Shown one piece after another: positions 53,298 to 62,204 of a stretch of DNA of 64,000 nt. The stretch comes from JAPHTQ01 sp050299175 (GTDB lineage: Bacteria; Pseudomonadota; Gammaproteobacteria; Thiohalomonadales; Thiohalomonadaceae). A program made the translations under genes and the position numbers. The notes under the pieces are model-generated. The model was not told the DNA's origin. It made no database searches and saw nothing but the letters and a program-made list of their open reading frames with translations. The first letter of the stretch is position 1. Each line of letters opens with the position of its first letter. The stretch is taken from assembly GCA_050299175.1 (NCBI GenBank), contig JBNKVM010000023.1, positions 20,554-84,553 of the forward strand, written 5' to 3'.

Positions 53298-54644
53298 TTA
53301 CAGCCCCGACTTACCGTAACCCTTCAAGTTGGCCTTCTTCATCAGACCCTCATACTGATGTGACATCAGATGGGCCTGAAGTTGAGCCATGAAATCCATT
53401 ACCACCACCACGATAATCAGCAGCGAGGTACCCCCGAAGTAGAACGGCACGTTCCATGACAGAATCAGGAACTCCGGCAGCAGACAGACCAGGGTGATGT
53501 ACATGGCACCGGCCAGGGTCAGGCGACCAAGGATGCTGTCGATGTACTTCGCGGTCTGCTCGCCGGGACGGATTCCGGGAACGAATGCGCCGGAGCGCTT
53601 CAGGTTATCCGCTGTCTCCCTGGGGTTGAACATCAACGCCGTATAGAAGAAGCAGAAGAAAATAATCGCTACCGCATAAAACGCTACATAGAGCGGTTGG
53701 CCTGGCGACAACATCGCCGAAATATTCTGCAGCCAGCCCATGCCTTCGGCATTGGCGAACCATCCACCCAGCGTCGCCGGGAACAGGATGATCGACGAGG
53801 CGAAGATCGGCGGGATAACACCGGCCATATTCACCTTCAGTGGCAAGTGGCTGGACTGAGCCGCCATCATCTTGCGCCCCTGCTGGCGCTTGGCGTAGTT
53901 AACCGTAATGCGACGCTGTCCTCGCTCGACGAAGACCACCAGCGCAGTCACCGCCAGTGCTACCGCAAACAACACCAGAATGGTGGCCGGGTTCATCTCA
54001 CCGGTGCGCGCCAGTTCCAGCGTACCGCCAATAGCGCGCGGCAGACCCGCGACGATACCGGCAAAGATAATCAACGAAATACCGTTACCGATGCCGCGCT
54101 CGGTGATCTGCTCACCCAGCCACATCAGAAACAGGGTACCGGTAACCAAAGTCGTTGCAGTGACCAGGCGGAAGGCCAAACCGGGGTCGGTCACGACCGG
54201 CATGTTACCCGCCATCTGCGACTCCAGCATCACCGCCACACCGAAGGCCTGGAAGGTCGCCAGTACCAGCGTACCCATGCGGGTGTACTGGGTAATCTTG
54301 CGTTTGCCGGCTGCGCCCTCTTTGCTCAGCTGCTCCAGCTTCGGTGACACCTTGGTCAGCAGCTGGACGATAATCGACGCCGAGATGTAAGGCATGATAC
54401 CGAGGGCAAACAGTGAGAAGCGCTGCAGAGCACCACCGGAGAACATGTTAAACATGTCGAGGATGGTGCCGCGCTGCTGCTCGAACAGTTTGGCCAGGGC
54501 CACCGGGTCGATACCGGGAACCGGGATGTGGGTGCCAATACGAAATACCAGCAGTGCACCAAGGACAAACAGCAGACGCTGCTTCAGCTCGGTCAGCTTC
54601 CCGCCGGACATGGCATTAGCCATCGCTGAAGCAGAGGCACCCAT
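53298..54644 (-). CDS. secY: SecY protein translocase channel subunit
   Basis: SecY forms the protein-conducting channel of the inner membrane. The 448-residue protein has ten helices. FRIGTHIPVPGID (first loop), IGNGISLIIFAGIVAGLP, and FYTALMFNPRETADNLKRSGAFVPGIRPG (cytoplasmic loop with ribosome and SecA contacts) are conserved. The start has GAGGA five bases upstream, inside the end of rplO. Confidence 0.97.
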   Translation of the reverse strand: MGASASAMANAMSGGKLTELKQRLLFVLGALLVFRIGTHIPVPGIDPVALAKLFEQQRGTILDMFNMFSGGALQRFSLFALGIMPYISASIIVQLLTKVSPKLEQLSKEGAAGKRKITQYTRMGTLVLATFQAFGVAVMLESQMAGNMPVVTDPGLAFRLVTATTLVTGTLFLMWLGEQITERGIGNGISLIIFAGIVAGLPRAIGGTLELARTGEMNPATILVLFAVALAVTALVVFVERGQRRITVNYAKRQQGRKMMAAQSSHLPLKVNMAGVIPPIFASSIILFPATLGGWFANAEGMGWLQNISAMLSPGQPLYVAFYAVAIIFFCFFYTALMFNPRETADNLKRSGAFVPGIRPGEQTAKYIDSILGRLTLAGAMYITLVCLLPEFLILSWNVPFYFGGTSLLIIVVVVMDFMAQLQAHLMSHQYEGLMKKANLKGYGKSGL

Positions 54645-54645
54645 A

Positions 54646-55080
54646 TCAGTCCTCTACTTTACCGCCGGCAGCCTCAATGGCGGCCTTAGCACCCTTGGTG
54701 ACGCCCAGACCACGTACGGTTACGGCCTTCTCCAGCTTGCCGGAGGCGATAACCTTGGCACGCTTGATGTCCTGACGAATGATGTTGGCCGCCTTCAGTG
54801 CAACCAGATCAACCACGTCGCCCTCGACCAGCGCCAGTTCGTGCAAACGAATCTCCGCGGTGGTGCGGCCCACACGGGAGGTAAAACCGATTTTCGGCAG
54901 ACGACGCTGCAGCGGCATTTGACCGCCTTCGAAACCGACCTTGTGGAAACCGCCAGAACGGGAGTGTTGCCCCTTGTGACCACGGCCACAGGTCTTGCCC
55001 AGACCAGAGCCGATACCACGACCTACGCGCTTCGCACTCTGTTTGGCGCCTGCGCCGGGTGAAAGTGTATTCAGTTTCAT
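54646..55080 (-). CDS. rplO: 50S ribosomal protein L15
   Basis: L15 is 144 residues. It starts MKLNTLSPGAGAKQSAKRVG with GRGIGSGLGKTCGRGHKGQ following. ATG 55080 is preferred over 55095 because GAGGA is upstream and it lies just after the rpmD stop. It precedes secY by one base. Confidence 0.96.
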   Translation of the reverse strand: MKLNTLSPGAGAKQSAKRVGRGIGSGLGKTCGRGHKGQHSRSGGFHKVGFEGGQMPLQRRLPKIGFTSRVGRTTAEIRLHELALVEGDVVDLVALKAANIIRQDIKRAKVIASGKLEKAVTVRGLGVTKGAKAAIEAAGGKVED

Positions 55081-55081
55081 C

Positions 55082-55270
55082 TTAGTCCTCGACAACCTTG
55101 ACCATATAGGACACTGTATTAATCATGCCGCGTGTGCATGGGGTGTCCTCGATTTCAACGACCTGATGCATGCGACGCAGACCCAGACCGGCCACGGTTG
55201 CCCGATGGCTCGGCAGACGGCCATGTACGCTGCGCACCTGTTTAATCTTGATGGTTTTGTTCTTAGCCAT
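55082..55270 (-). CDS. rpmD: 50S ribosomal protein L30
   Basis: L30 is 62 residues, with IKIKQVRSVHGRLPSHRATV and GLGLRRMHQVVEIEDTP. It lies between rpsE and rplO, three bases after rpsE. Some bacterial lineages lack it. Confidence 0.96.
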   Translation of the reverse strand: MAKNKTIKIKQVRSVHGRLPSHRATVAGLGLRRMHQVVEIEDTPCTRGMINTVSYMVKVVED

Positions 55271-55273
55271 GAC

Positions 55274-55783
55274 TTATTCCAGAATCTCTTTCACGCTTTT
55301 GCCACGCTTGGCCGCAACCTCTTCAGGAGAGGCCATTACGGTCAAACCGTTCATGGTGGCGCGAACCACGTTCACCGGATTGTTGCTACCGATGCACTTG
55401 GCCAGGACGTTGTGAACGCCAGCCGCTTCGAACACGGCACGCATTGCACCACCGGCGATAACACCAGTACCTTCAGACGCGGGCTGCATGTAAACCTTGG
55501 CAGCGCCGTGACGAGCATTGACTGCATACTGCAGGGTGCCACCTTCTGTAATATTGACTGCACGCATATTACGACGCGCACTCTCCATCGCCTTGGCGAT
55601 AGCGGCCGGAACTTCGCGGGCCTTGCCGGTACCGAAACCGACTTTGCCCTGGCCGTCGCCTACCACAGTCAGTGCGGCGAACTGGAAAATCCGTCCACCT
55701 TTCACTGTCTTGGAGACACGATTTACGCCGACCAGCTTCTCAATCAAGCCGTCGCTACTGGATGCTGCATCAAATCCCGCCAT
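55274..55783 (-). CDS. rpsE: 30S ribosomal protein S5
   Basis: S5 is a 169-residue protein that influences decoding fidelity at the mRNA entry site. It has the double-stranded-RNA-binding-like domain (RVSKTVKGGRIFQFAALTVV) and the loop VGFGTGKAREVPAAIAKA. It lies ten bases after rplR. Confidence 0.97.
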   Translation of the reverse strand: MAGFDAASSSDGLIEKLVGVNRVSKTVKGGRIFQFAALTVVGDGQGKVGFGTGKAREVPAAIAKAMESARRNMRAVNITEGGTLQYAVNARHGAAKVYMQPASEGTGVIAGGAMRAVFEAAGVHNVLAKCIGSNNPVNVVRATMNGLTVMASPEEVAAKRGKSVKEILE

Positions 55784-55793
55784 AATCTAGCCC

Positions 55794-56150
55794 TTAGAAT
55801 TCCAGACCACTTTCCCGCGCAGCATCGGCAAGTGCCTTAACGCGGCCGTGGTATTTAAAACCTGAACGGTCAAAAGCAACCTGGCTAACGCCGGCCGCCT
55901 TAGCCTTTTCTGCAATCGCCTTACCTACCGCAGCGGCAGCCTCAGCATTGCCAGTGGTTTTGACGCCACCCTTGATCTCTGCCTGCACAGTCGACGCTGA
56001 AGCAACAACTTCCGAACCGTTAGGAGCGATAACCTGAGCATAGATGTGACGCGGTGTGCGGTTAATGCACAGACGGTGTACACCCAGTTCCCGGATCTTC
56101 GCGCGGCTACGGGCTGCGCGGCGAATACGTGATTCTTTCTTCGATTTCAT
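55794..56150 (-). CDS. rplR: 50S ribosomal protein L18
   Basis: L18 binds 5S rRNA together with L5 and L25. The 118 residues begin with the basic SRIRRAARSRAKIRELG and end YHGRVKALADAARESGLEF. The order rplF-rplR-rpsE is standard. Confidence 0.97.
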   Translation of the reverse strand: MKSKKESRIRRAARSRAKIRELGVHRLCINRTPRHIYAQVIAPNGSEVVASASTVQAEIKGGVKTTGNAEAAAAVGKAIAEKAKAAGVSQVAFDRSGFKYHGRVKALADAARESGLEF

Positions 56151-56161
56151 CGCCTTAAACC

Positions 56162-56692
56162 CTATTTCTTCTTGGCTTCCTTACGGACAACACGCTCGTC
56201 TGAATAACGAACACCCTTGCCTTTGTAAGGTTCCGGCGGACGATAGGCGCGGATGTCTGCCGCCACCTGACCGACCTTCTGTTTATCGATGCCTTTCACC
56301 AGAATTTCAGTCTGGCTCGGGGTTTCAATGGTGATCCCCTCAGGCACTTCATAATTCACAGGGTGGGAGAAACCCAGAGTCAGGTTCAGCACCTTGCCTT
56401 GCGCCTGTGCGCGATAACCAACGCCAACCAGCTCAAGCTTGCGCTCGAAGCCATCGCTAACGCCTTTAATCATGTTATTCAGCAGTGCGCGGGTGGTACC
56501 AGCAAGGGCATTGGCCTCTTTGCTTGTGGCACGCGGCGCGAAGCTCAGACCGTCATCGCCCTGATTCACTTCAATGACCGGGTGAACCTCATGGTTCAGG
56601 GCGCCTTTGGAACCCTTCACTTCCAGAGCCTGGCCACTGACGTTAACGCTAACGCCTGCGGGAATGCTAACCGGTTTCAAATATCTAGCCAT
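56162..56692 (-). CDS. rplF: 50S ribosomal protein L6
   Basis: L6 lies near the sarcin-ricin loop where GTPases bind. The 176 residues have two tandem RNA-binding folds; the C-terminal motif PEPYKGKGVRYSDE is the family signature. It lies 12 bases after rpsH. Confidence 0.97.
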   Translation of the reverse strand: MARYLKPVSIPAGVSVNVSGQALEVKGSKGALNHEVHPVIEVNQGDDGLSFAPRATSKEANALAGTTRALLNNMIKGVSDGFERKLELVGVGYRAQAQGKVLNLTLGFSHPVNYEVPEGITIETPSQTEILVKGIDKQKVGQVAADIRAYRPPEPYKGKGVRYSDERVVRKEAKKK

Positions 56693-56704
56693 GTTTCACC
56701 ACCC

Positions 56705-57100
56705 TTAGAATACGGTGCAGAGCACTTCACCGCCGTGTCCGGCAGCGCGCGCAGCACGGTCGGTCATTACACCGGCCGAGGTGGAAACGATAGCGACACC
56801 AAGCCCGCCCTGTACTGTAGGCAGCTCATCCTTACCCTTGTACACACGCAGACCCGGACGACTAACGCGCTTAAGCGTTTCGATCACAGGCTTGCCCTGG
56901 TAGTACTTCAGGGTAACGTTAAGCATTGGCTTACCATCGATATCCTGTACGGCGAAGTCATTGATATAACCCTCGTCCTTCAGGACCTGGGCTACGGATT
57001 TCTTCACCTTGGATGAAGGCATGGAAACCTCCATCTTGTTTGCAGACAGCCCGTTACGAATACGGGTAAGCATATCTGCAATAGGATCAGTCATGCTCAT
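56705..57100 (-). CDS. rpsH: 30S ribosomal protein S8
   Basis: S8 binds 16S rRNA and, in E. coli, represses the spc operon at rplE. The 131 residues start MSMTDPIADMLTRIRNG and end with STSAGVMTDRAARAAGHGG. It lies 43 bases after rpsN. Confidence 0.97.
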   Translation of the reverse strand: MSMTDPIADMLTRIRNGLSANKMEVSMPSSKVKKSVAQVLKDEGYINDFAVQDIDGKPMLNVTLKYYQGKPVIETLKRVSRPGLRVYKGKDELPTVQGGLGVAIVSTSAGVMTDRAARAAGHGGEVLCTVF

Positions 57101-57143
57101 GCGGTAATGCTCCTAAATCACAATCGGCCAAATGGCCACTTAC

Positions 57144-57449
57144 TTACCAGCTTGCCTTACGCAGGCCGGGAATATCGCCACGCATTGCAGCTTCGCGCAG
57201 CTTGTTACGCCCCAGACCGAACTTACGGTAAACACCGTGCGGACGACCGGTCAGGTTGCAGCGATTACGCTTACGTACCGGGCTGGAATCACGGGGCAGC
57301 TTCTGCAGCTTGACCACAAGCTCCTGCAGTTGCTCCATATCCAGATCGGGGTTTTTCATCTGCTTTTTGATCTCAGCACGCTTGGCGGCATATTTGCTCA
57401 CCATTTTTGCGCGCTTGAGTTCACGCTGCACCATTGAAACCTTTGCCAT
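57144..57449 (-). CDS. rpsN: 30S ribosomal protein S14, zinc-free form
   Basis: S14 in the 30S head is 101 residues, the long form without the CxxC zinc motif. It ends RKFGLGRNKLREAAMRGDIPGL, the family signature. It follows rplE by ten bases. Confidence 0.97.
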   Translation of the reverse strand: MAKVSMVQRELKRAKMVSKYAAKRAEIKKQMKNPDLDMEQLQELVVKLQKLPRDSSPVRKRNRCNLTGRPHGVYRKFGLGRNKLREAAMRGDIPGLRKASW

Positions 57450-57459
57450 AATCCTGTCC

Positions 57460-57999
57460 TCAGCCTCTGAACGGGAAGTTGAACGCTTTCAACAGCGCCC
57501 GAGCTTCGTCGTCGTTTTTCGCGCTGGTGGTAATGGTGATATCCATACCGCGCAGGGCGTCGATTTTGTCGTAATCGATTTCCGGGAAGATGATCTGCTC
57601 GCGTACGCCCATGCTGTAGTTACCACGACCATCAAAGGACTTGGCACTCAGACCACGGAAGTCACGGATTCGCGGAATGCCGATGCTGATCAGGCGATCC
57701 AGAAATTCGTACATACGTTCACGGCGCAGGGTCACCTTGCAGCCGATCGGCCAGCCTTCGCGGATCTTGAAACCGGCAACGGACTTGCGCGCCTTGGTTA
57801 CGATCGGCTTCTGGCCGGTAATTTTGGTCATATCGGAAACCGCGTGCTCCAGCACCTTTTTGTCAGCAGCCGCTTCGCCAACGCCCATGTTGACCGTGAT
57901 CTTTTCGATCTTCGGCACAGCCATGACGTTTTCGCACTTCAGCTCTTCCATCAGCTGCTTGATGACGGTTTCTTTGTAGAAATCTTGCAGTCTAGACAT
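57460..57999 (-). CDS. rplE: 50S ribosomal protein L5
   Basis: L5 binds 5S rRNA and contacts the P-site tRNA. The 179 residues begin MSRLQDFYKETVIKQLM and include KITVNMGVGEA and GRGNYSMGVREQIIFPEI. ATG 57999 is chosen from homology with E. coli L5 and lies 13 bases after rplX; an upstream start at 58023 would overlap rplX. In E. coli, S8 represses translation here. Confidence 0.95.
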   Translation of the reverse strand: MSRLQDFYKETVIKQLMEELKCENVMAVPKIEKITVNMGVGEAAADKKVLEHAVSDMTKITGQKPIVTKARKSVAGFKIREGWPIGCKVTLRRERMYEFLDRLISIGIPRIRDFRGLSAKSFDGRGNYSMGVREQIIFPEIDYDKIDALRGMDITITTSAKNDDEARALLKAFNFPFRG

Positions 58000-58012
58000 T
58001 GTCTTACCCGAC

Positions 58013-58333
58013 TTAAGCGTCAATCACTTCATTGTTGGATTTGAAGAAACGCACCTTGCGGCCGTCCTCCAGAATCTTGATACCTACACGGTCAGCCTTC
58101 TTGGTGGAAGGATTGAAAATCGCCACGTTAGAAATATGCAGCGGCATTTCCTTCTCCACGATCCCACCCTGAACACCCGCATTGGGGTTCGGCTTCTGGT
58201 GCTTCTTTACCATATTGATGCCGTCTACCAGCACCTTGTCGAACGTCGGCATAACCTGGCTGATAGTGCCGCGTTTGCCCTTGTCACGACCGGCAATAAC
58301 GATAATGTCATCGCCTTTCTTAAGCTTTTGCAT
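58013..58333 (-). CDS. rplX: 50S ribosomal protein L24
   Basis: L24 starts 50S assembly. The 106-residue KOW-domain protein has KKGDDIIVIAGRDKGKRGT and GINMVKKHQKPN. It follows rplN by 16 bases. Confidence 0.97.
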   Translation of the reverse strand: MQKLKKGDDIIVIAGRDKGKRGTISQVMPTFDKVLVDGINMVKKHQKPNPNAGVQGGIVEKEMPLHISNVAIFNPSTKKADRVGIKILEDGRKVRFFKSNNEVIDA

Positions 58334-58349
58334 CGTCTCGTCCCTCGCC

Positions 58350-58718
58350 TTACAGCACTTCAGGTGCCAGGGAAATAATCTTCATGAAGCGATCGCCGCG
58401 CAGTTCGCGGGTAACGGGCCCGAAGATACGGGTACCGATCGGCTCCAGCTTGTTGTTCAGCAGTACTGCGGCGTTACCGTCGAAACGGATCAGCGAACCG
58501 TCGTTACGGCGCACACCCTTACGGGTACGAACCACTACGGCGTTGTAAACGTCGCCTTTTTTCACCTTGCCGCGCGGAATCGCTTCCTTAACGCTGACCT
58601 TGATCACGTCACCAATGCCTGCGTAACGGCGATGTGAGCCGCCAAGCACCTTGATGCACTGGACGACACGAGCACCGCTGTTATCGGCAACATCCAGTTT
58701 TGTCTGCATCTGAATCAT
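58350..58718 (-). CDS. rplN: 50S ribosomal protein L14
   Basis: L14 is at the subunit interface. The 122 residues begin MIQMQTKLDVADNSGARVV and contain AIPRGKVKKGDVYNAVVVRT. It is the first gene of the spc operon, after a promoter at 58776-58804. Confidence 0.97.
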   Translation of the reverse strand: MIQMQTKLDVADNSGARVVQCIKVLGGSHRRYAGIGDVIKVSVKEAIPRGKVKKGDVYNAVVVRTRKGVRRNDGSLIRFDGNAAVLLNNKLEPIGTRIFGPVTRELRGDRFMKIISLAPEVL

Positions 58719-58775
58719 GGATCATTCTCCAAACTATCTATCTTGCTGCTCACAGCGCCATTCTGAGGGCGCGAG

Positions 58776-58804
58776 ATAATACCACTAAATGTAGAAAAGC
58801 CCAA
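58776..58804 (-). promoter_or_regulatory. spc operon promoter before rplN
   Basis: Leftward, TTGGGC (58804-58799) and TATTAT (58781-58776) are separated by 17 bases. The place corresponds to the E. coli spc promoter between rpsQ and rplN. The -35 element lies inside the 3' arm of the preceding terminator hairpin. Confidence 0.6.
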
Positions 58805-58827
58805 GCCATATTGGCGTCTTGGGCTTT
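58796..58827 (-). terminator. terminator-like hairpin at the end of the S10 operon
   Basis: A 10-bp perfect stem (AAAGCCCAAG / CTTGGGCTTT) with a 12-base loop is followed leftward by TCTACATTT. It ends rpsQ and separates the S10 and spc operons. Confidence 0.75.
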
Positions 58828-58864
58828 CCGCCGTGCACAGCTATGTTGTTGGTTCTACAGCTTC

Positions 58865-59125
58865 TCAGCTGGCCCTTTCCAGAACCTTGACCAGACGCCA
58901 GGATTTGGATTTGGAAAGCGGACGGCACTCCTCGATAGAGACGGTATCGCCCATTTTGCTTTCGTTGTTCTCGTCATGTGCGTGCAGCTTGGTGGAACGC
59001 TTTACGTACTTGCCGTAGATCGGGTGTGCTACCCGACGCTCTACCATGACAGTGATGGTCTTATCCATCTTGTCGCTGACAACACGTCCGATAACGGTAC
59101 GGGTGTTATTTTCCTGTTCGCTCAT
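58865..59125 (-). CDS. rpsQ: 30S ribosomal protein S17
   Basis: S17 is an OB-fold protein that binds 16S rRNA early. The 86 residues contain GRVVSDKMDKTITVMVERRV and GDTVSIEECRPLSKSKSW. It is the last gene of the S10 operon and overlaps the rpmC stop by four bases. Confidence 0.97.
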   Translation of the reverse strand: MSEQENNTRTVIGRVVSDKMDKTITVMVERRVAHPIYGKYVKRSTKLHAHDENNESKMGDTVSIEECRPLSKSKSWRLVKVLERAS

Positions 59126-59313
59126 GCCTTAGCCTTCTCATTCAGAACGGTCTTGACGCGAGCGATCTCGCGGCGGACCTCACCAACACGATGGGTTTTG
59201 GACAACTGACCGGTACCCTTCTGCATGCGAAGATTGAACTGTTCACGCAGGAGCCCGTTCAGCTCCTTGCCCAGATCCTCGACGCTCTTGTCTCTCAATT
59301 CACTAGCTTTCAT
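59122..59313 (-). CDS. rpmC: 50S ribosomal protein L29
   Basis: L29 lies at the peptide exit tunnel. The 63 residues read MKASELRDKSVEDLGKEL at the start and VRREIARVKTVL near the end. The ATG at 59313 overlaps the rplP stop (TGATG); a GTG one codon earlier is also possible. Confidence 0.95.
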   Translation of the reverse strand: MKASELRDKSVEDLGKELNGLLREQFNLRMQKGTGQLSKTHRVGEVRREIARVKTVLNEKAKA

Positions 59314-59726
59314 CACAGCACCGTGCGCGTTACGAATGTGGTTTTAAACGGCAGCTTGGCGGAGGCGAGTTTGAACGCTTCACGGGCGATCTCTTCGCTT
59401 ACACCCTGCATTTCATACAGCATGCGACCCGGCTGGATCTGGGCAACCCAGTATTCGACGTTACCCTTACCTTTACCCTGGCGAACCTCAAGCGGCTTCT
59501 CGGTAATCGGCTTGTCCGGGAACACGCGGATCCAGATTTTGCCGCCACGCTTAACGTGACGGGTCATGGCACGACGAGCAGCCTCAATCTGGCGGGCAGT
59601 CAGGCGACCGCGCTCGACGGCCTTAAGACCGAACTCGCCGAAGCTGACCTTGTTACCGGATTGCGCCAGACCGCGGTTGCGGCCCTTCTGCTGCTTACGG
59701 AATTTGGTACGTTTTGGCTGAAGCAT
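59313..59726 (-). CDS. rplP: 50S ribosomal protein L16
   Basis: L16 lies near the A-site tRNA and is needed for 50S activity. The 137 residues start MLQPKRTKFRKQQKGRNRGL and contain GKGKGNVEYWVAQIQPGRML. It lies between rpsC and rpmC. Confidence 0.97.
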   Translation of the reverse strand: MLQPKRTKFRKQQKGRNRGLAQSGNKVSFGEFGLKAVERGRLTARQIEAARRAMTRHVKRGGKIWIRVFPDKPITEKPLEVRQGKGKGNVEYWVAQIQPGRMLYEMQGVSEEIAREAFKLASAKLPFKTTFVTRTVL

Positions 59727-59740
59727 TGCTACTTACTCCG

Positions 59741-60418
59741 TTACTTCGCCGCCGGCTTTTCAGCTTCGGCAGCGGCCGCGGCTTCACCGCGGTCAAAAAC
59801 CTCGCCTTTGAAGATCCAGACCTTTACGCCAATGATGCCGTAGGTGGTCAGAGCTTCAGCGAAACCGTAATCGATATCAGCACGCAGGGTGTGAAGCGGT
59901 ACACGACCTTCGCGATACCACTCGCTGCGGGCGATCTCTGCGCCGTTCAGACGACCGGCGATGTTGATCTTGACGCCCTGGGCACCGAGACGCATGGAGT
60001 TGGTCACGGCACGCTTCATTGCGCGGCGGAACATGATGCGCTTTTCCAACTGCTGTGCGATGCCCTGAGCAACCAGGGTGGCGTCCAGTTCCGGTTTGCG
60101 CACCTCTTCGATATTGATGTGTACCGGAATACCCATCATCGCCGAGACATCGTTACGCAGACGTTCGATGTCCTCACCCTTCTTGCCGATAACCAGGCCA
60201 GGGCGGGCGGTGCTGATGGTGATCCGGGCGTTACGTGCCGGACGCTCGATCTGAATGCGGCTGACCGAGGCACCGGAAAGACGCTTCTGCAGATACTCGC
60301 GCACTTTCAGATCGGTGTGCAGGAACTCACCGAAATCCTTGGATGAGGCATACCACTTGGAGGTCCAATCTTTGGTAATGCCCAGGCGAATACCTGTTGG
60401 ATGAACTTTCTGTCCCAT
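59741..60418 (-). CDS. rpsC: 30S ribosomal protein S3
   Basis: S3 is at the mRNA entrance and helps mRNA unwinding. The 225 residues start MGQKVHPTGIRLGITKDW; a KH domain contains RPGLVIGKKGEDIERLR. The tail is alanine-rich (EAAAAAEAEKPAAK). ATG 60418 is set by homology; the open frame continues upstream without family match and overlaps rplV. Confidence 0.96.
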   Translation of the reverse strand: MGQKVHPTGIRLGITKDWTSKWYASSKDFGEFLHTDLKVREYLQKRLSGASVSRIQIERPARNARITISTARPGLVIGKKGEDIERLRNDVSAMMGIPVHINIEEVRKPELDATLVAQGIAQQLEKRIMFRRAMKRAVTNSMRLGAQGVKINIAGRLNGAEIARSEWYREGRVPLHTLRADIDYGFAEALTTYGIIGVKVWIFKGEVFDRGEAAAAAEAEKPAAK

Positions 60419-60431
60419 TACGGCCTCTCTA

Positions 60432-60764
60432 TCACTTTTCCGCGACAGCCACAGTAATGTGGCTGGTACGCTTGAGAATGCGGTTGCCGCGGCCTTTGGC
60501 ACGGGCGTGCATGCGCTTCAGAGTCGGGCCGGCGTCGACGAAGATCGTAGAGACCTTCAGTTCGTCGATATCGGCACCGTCGTTGTGTTCGGCGTTAGCG
60601 ATGGCGGACTCCAGAACCTTCTTCACAATGTGCGCGCCCTTTTTCGGGCTGAAGGTCAGAAGCTGCAGCGCCTGTTCTACCGGCAGGCCACGGATCTGGT
60701 CAGCGACCAGACGGCACTTCTGCGGGGAGATACGTGCGTATGACAATTTTGCCTTGGTTTCCAT
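60432..60764 (-). CDS. rplV: 50S ribosomal protein L22
   Basis: L22 lines the exit tunnel, where macrolide resistance changes can occur. The 110 residues have ARISPQKCRLVADQIRGLPV and KRMHARAKGRGNRILKRTSH. ATG 60764 has GGAG eight bases upstream; a GTG one codon earlier is an alternative. Confidence 0.95.
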   Translation of the reverse strand: METKAKLSYARISPQKCRLVADQIRGLPVEQALQLLTFSPKKGAHIVKKVLESAIANAEHNDGADIDELKVSTIFVDAGPTLKRMHARAKGRGNRILKRTSHITVAVAEK

Positions 60765-60776
60765 CACACTAACTCC

Positions 60777-61049
60777 TTACCGTGACTTCTTGTCTGCAAC
60801 GTGGCCCTTGAAGGTGCGGGTGGGAGCGAACTCACCCAGCTTGTGACCGACCATATTTTCATTGATCAGCACAGGGACATGTTGACGACCGTTGTGCACG
60901 GCAATGGTCAGACCAACCATCTCCGGCATAATCATGGAACGACGCGACCAGGTTTTGATCGGGCGACGGTCATTGGCAGCTACGGCTGCGTCGACTTTGG
61001 TCGCCAGATGATGGTCGATAAACGGGCCTTTCTTGATTGAGCGTGGCAT
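60777..61049 (-). CDS. rpsS: 30S ribosomal protein S19
   Basis: S19 is in the 30S head near S13. The 90 residues begin MPRSIKKGPFIDHHL and contain KTWSRRSMIMPEMVGLTIAV. It lies between rplB and rplV. Confidence 0.97.
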   Translation of the reverse strand: MPRSIKKGPFIDHHLATKVDAAVAANDRRPIKTWSRRSMIMPEMVGLTIAVHNGRQHVPVLINENMVGHKLGEFAPTRTFKGHVADKKSR

Positions 61050-61064
61050 CTATCTCGCCCTCAC

Positions 61065-61892
61065 TTACTTCTGCTTACGACGGCGAACAATCATGCCATC
61101 AGTGCGTTTGTTACTACGGGTTTTGTGTCCCTTGGTCGGAACACCCCACGGGGTAACCGGATGACGGCCACCTGAAGTCCGGCCTTCACCACCACCGTGC
61201 GGGTGATCAACCGGGTTCATGGCAACACCGCGAACAGTCGGACGAACACCGCGCCAGCGTTTGGCACCGGCTTTACCCAGTTTGCGCAGGCTGTGCTCAC
61301 TGTTACCCACTTCGCCGACGGTCGCCTTGCACTCAGCCAGCACCTTACGCATCTCGCCGGAACGCAGGCGGATGGTGGCGTGCTTGCCTTCGCGGGCAAC
61401 CAGCTGTACGGAAGCACCAGCGCTACGCGCCAGTTGCGCGCCTTTGCCCGGCTTCAGCTCGATGCAGTGTACGGTGGTACCCACCGGAATGTTCATCAGC
61501 TTGAGGCAATTGCCCGGCTTAATCGGGGCTTCGGCACCGGAAAGCACTTCGTCACCGGCGGAAACACCCTTGGGTGCAATGATGTAACGACGCTCACCGT
61601 CCAGATACTTGACTAGGGCGAGGTTAGCGCTGCGGTTCGGATCGTATTCCAGACGCTCTACAACACCGGTGATGCCGTCTTTGTTGCGTTTGAAATCAAC
61701 AACACGGTAGTGCTGACGATGACCACCGCCCTTATGACGGGTGGTGATGCGACCGTTGTTGTTGCGACCGCCGCTCTTGCTCTTCTTTTCGAGCAACGGT
61801 GCATAGGGTGCACCCTTGTGCAGCTCAGGGTTGACCACTTTGACAACAAAGCGGCGGCCCGGAGACGTCGGTTTAAGTTTGACTACTGGCAT
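61065..61892 (-). CDS. rplB: 50S ribosomal protein L2
   Basis: L2 is required for subunit association and peptidyl transfer. The 275 residues have an OB fold and an SH3-like domain; the conserved loop reads GVAMNPVDHPHGGGEGRTSG, with the key histidine. It lies 12 bases after rplW. Confidence 0.98.
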   Translation of the reverse strand: MPVVKLKPTSPGRRFVVKVVNPELHKGAPYAPLLEKKSKSGGRNNNGRITTRHKGGGHRQHYRVVDFKRNKDGITGVVERLEYDPNRSANLALVKYLDGERRYIIAPKGVSAGDEVLSGAEAPIKPGNCLKLMNIPVGTTVHCIELKPGKGAQLARSAGASVQLVAREGKHATIRLRSGEMRKVLAECKATVGEVGNSEHSLRKLGKAGAKRWRGVRPTVRGVAMNPVDHPHGGGEGRTSGGRHPVTPWGVPTKGHKTRSNKRTDGMIVRRRKQK

Positions 61893-61904
61893 CGGACGTT
61901 CCCT

Positions 61905-62204
61905 TTATTCAGCAGCACCGAGGAAGTCGATCTCCTGACCTTCCTGCAGTGTAACGTAAGCTTTTTTCCAATCGCTGCGGCGGCCATAGGTGGCACCGAA
62001 ACGCTTGGTTTTGCCCTTGACGTTGCTCACCTGGACGCGGTCAACCTTGACACCAAACAACAGCTCAACGGCCTGTTTGATCTCCGGTTTAGTCGCATCG
62101 GTAGCAACCTTGAATACGATCTGGTTGTTCTGGTCCGCAGCAACGGAGCTCTTTTCAGAGATGTGCGGCGCCAGCAGAACCTTCATCAGACGCTCTTGAC
62201 TCAT
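61905..62204 (-). CDS. rplW: 50S ribosomal protein L23
   Basis: L23 at the tunnel exit docks trigger factor and SRP. The 99 residues contain LLAPHISEKSSVAADQNN and FGVKVDRVQVSNVKGKTKRF. Its start overlaps the rplD stop by four bases. Confidence 0.97.
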   Translation of the reverse strand: MSQERLMKVLLAPHISEKSSVAADQNNQIVFKVATDATKPEIKQAVELLFGVKVDRVQVSNVKGKTKRFGATYGRRSDWKKAYVTLQEGQEIDFLGAAE

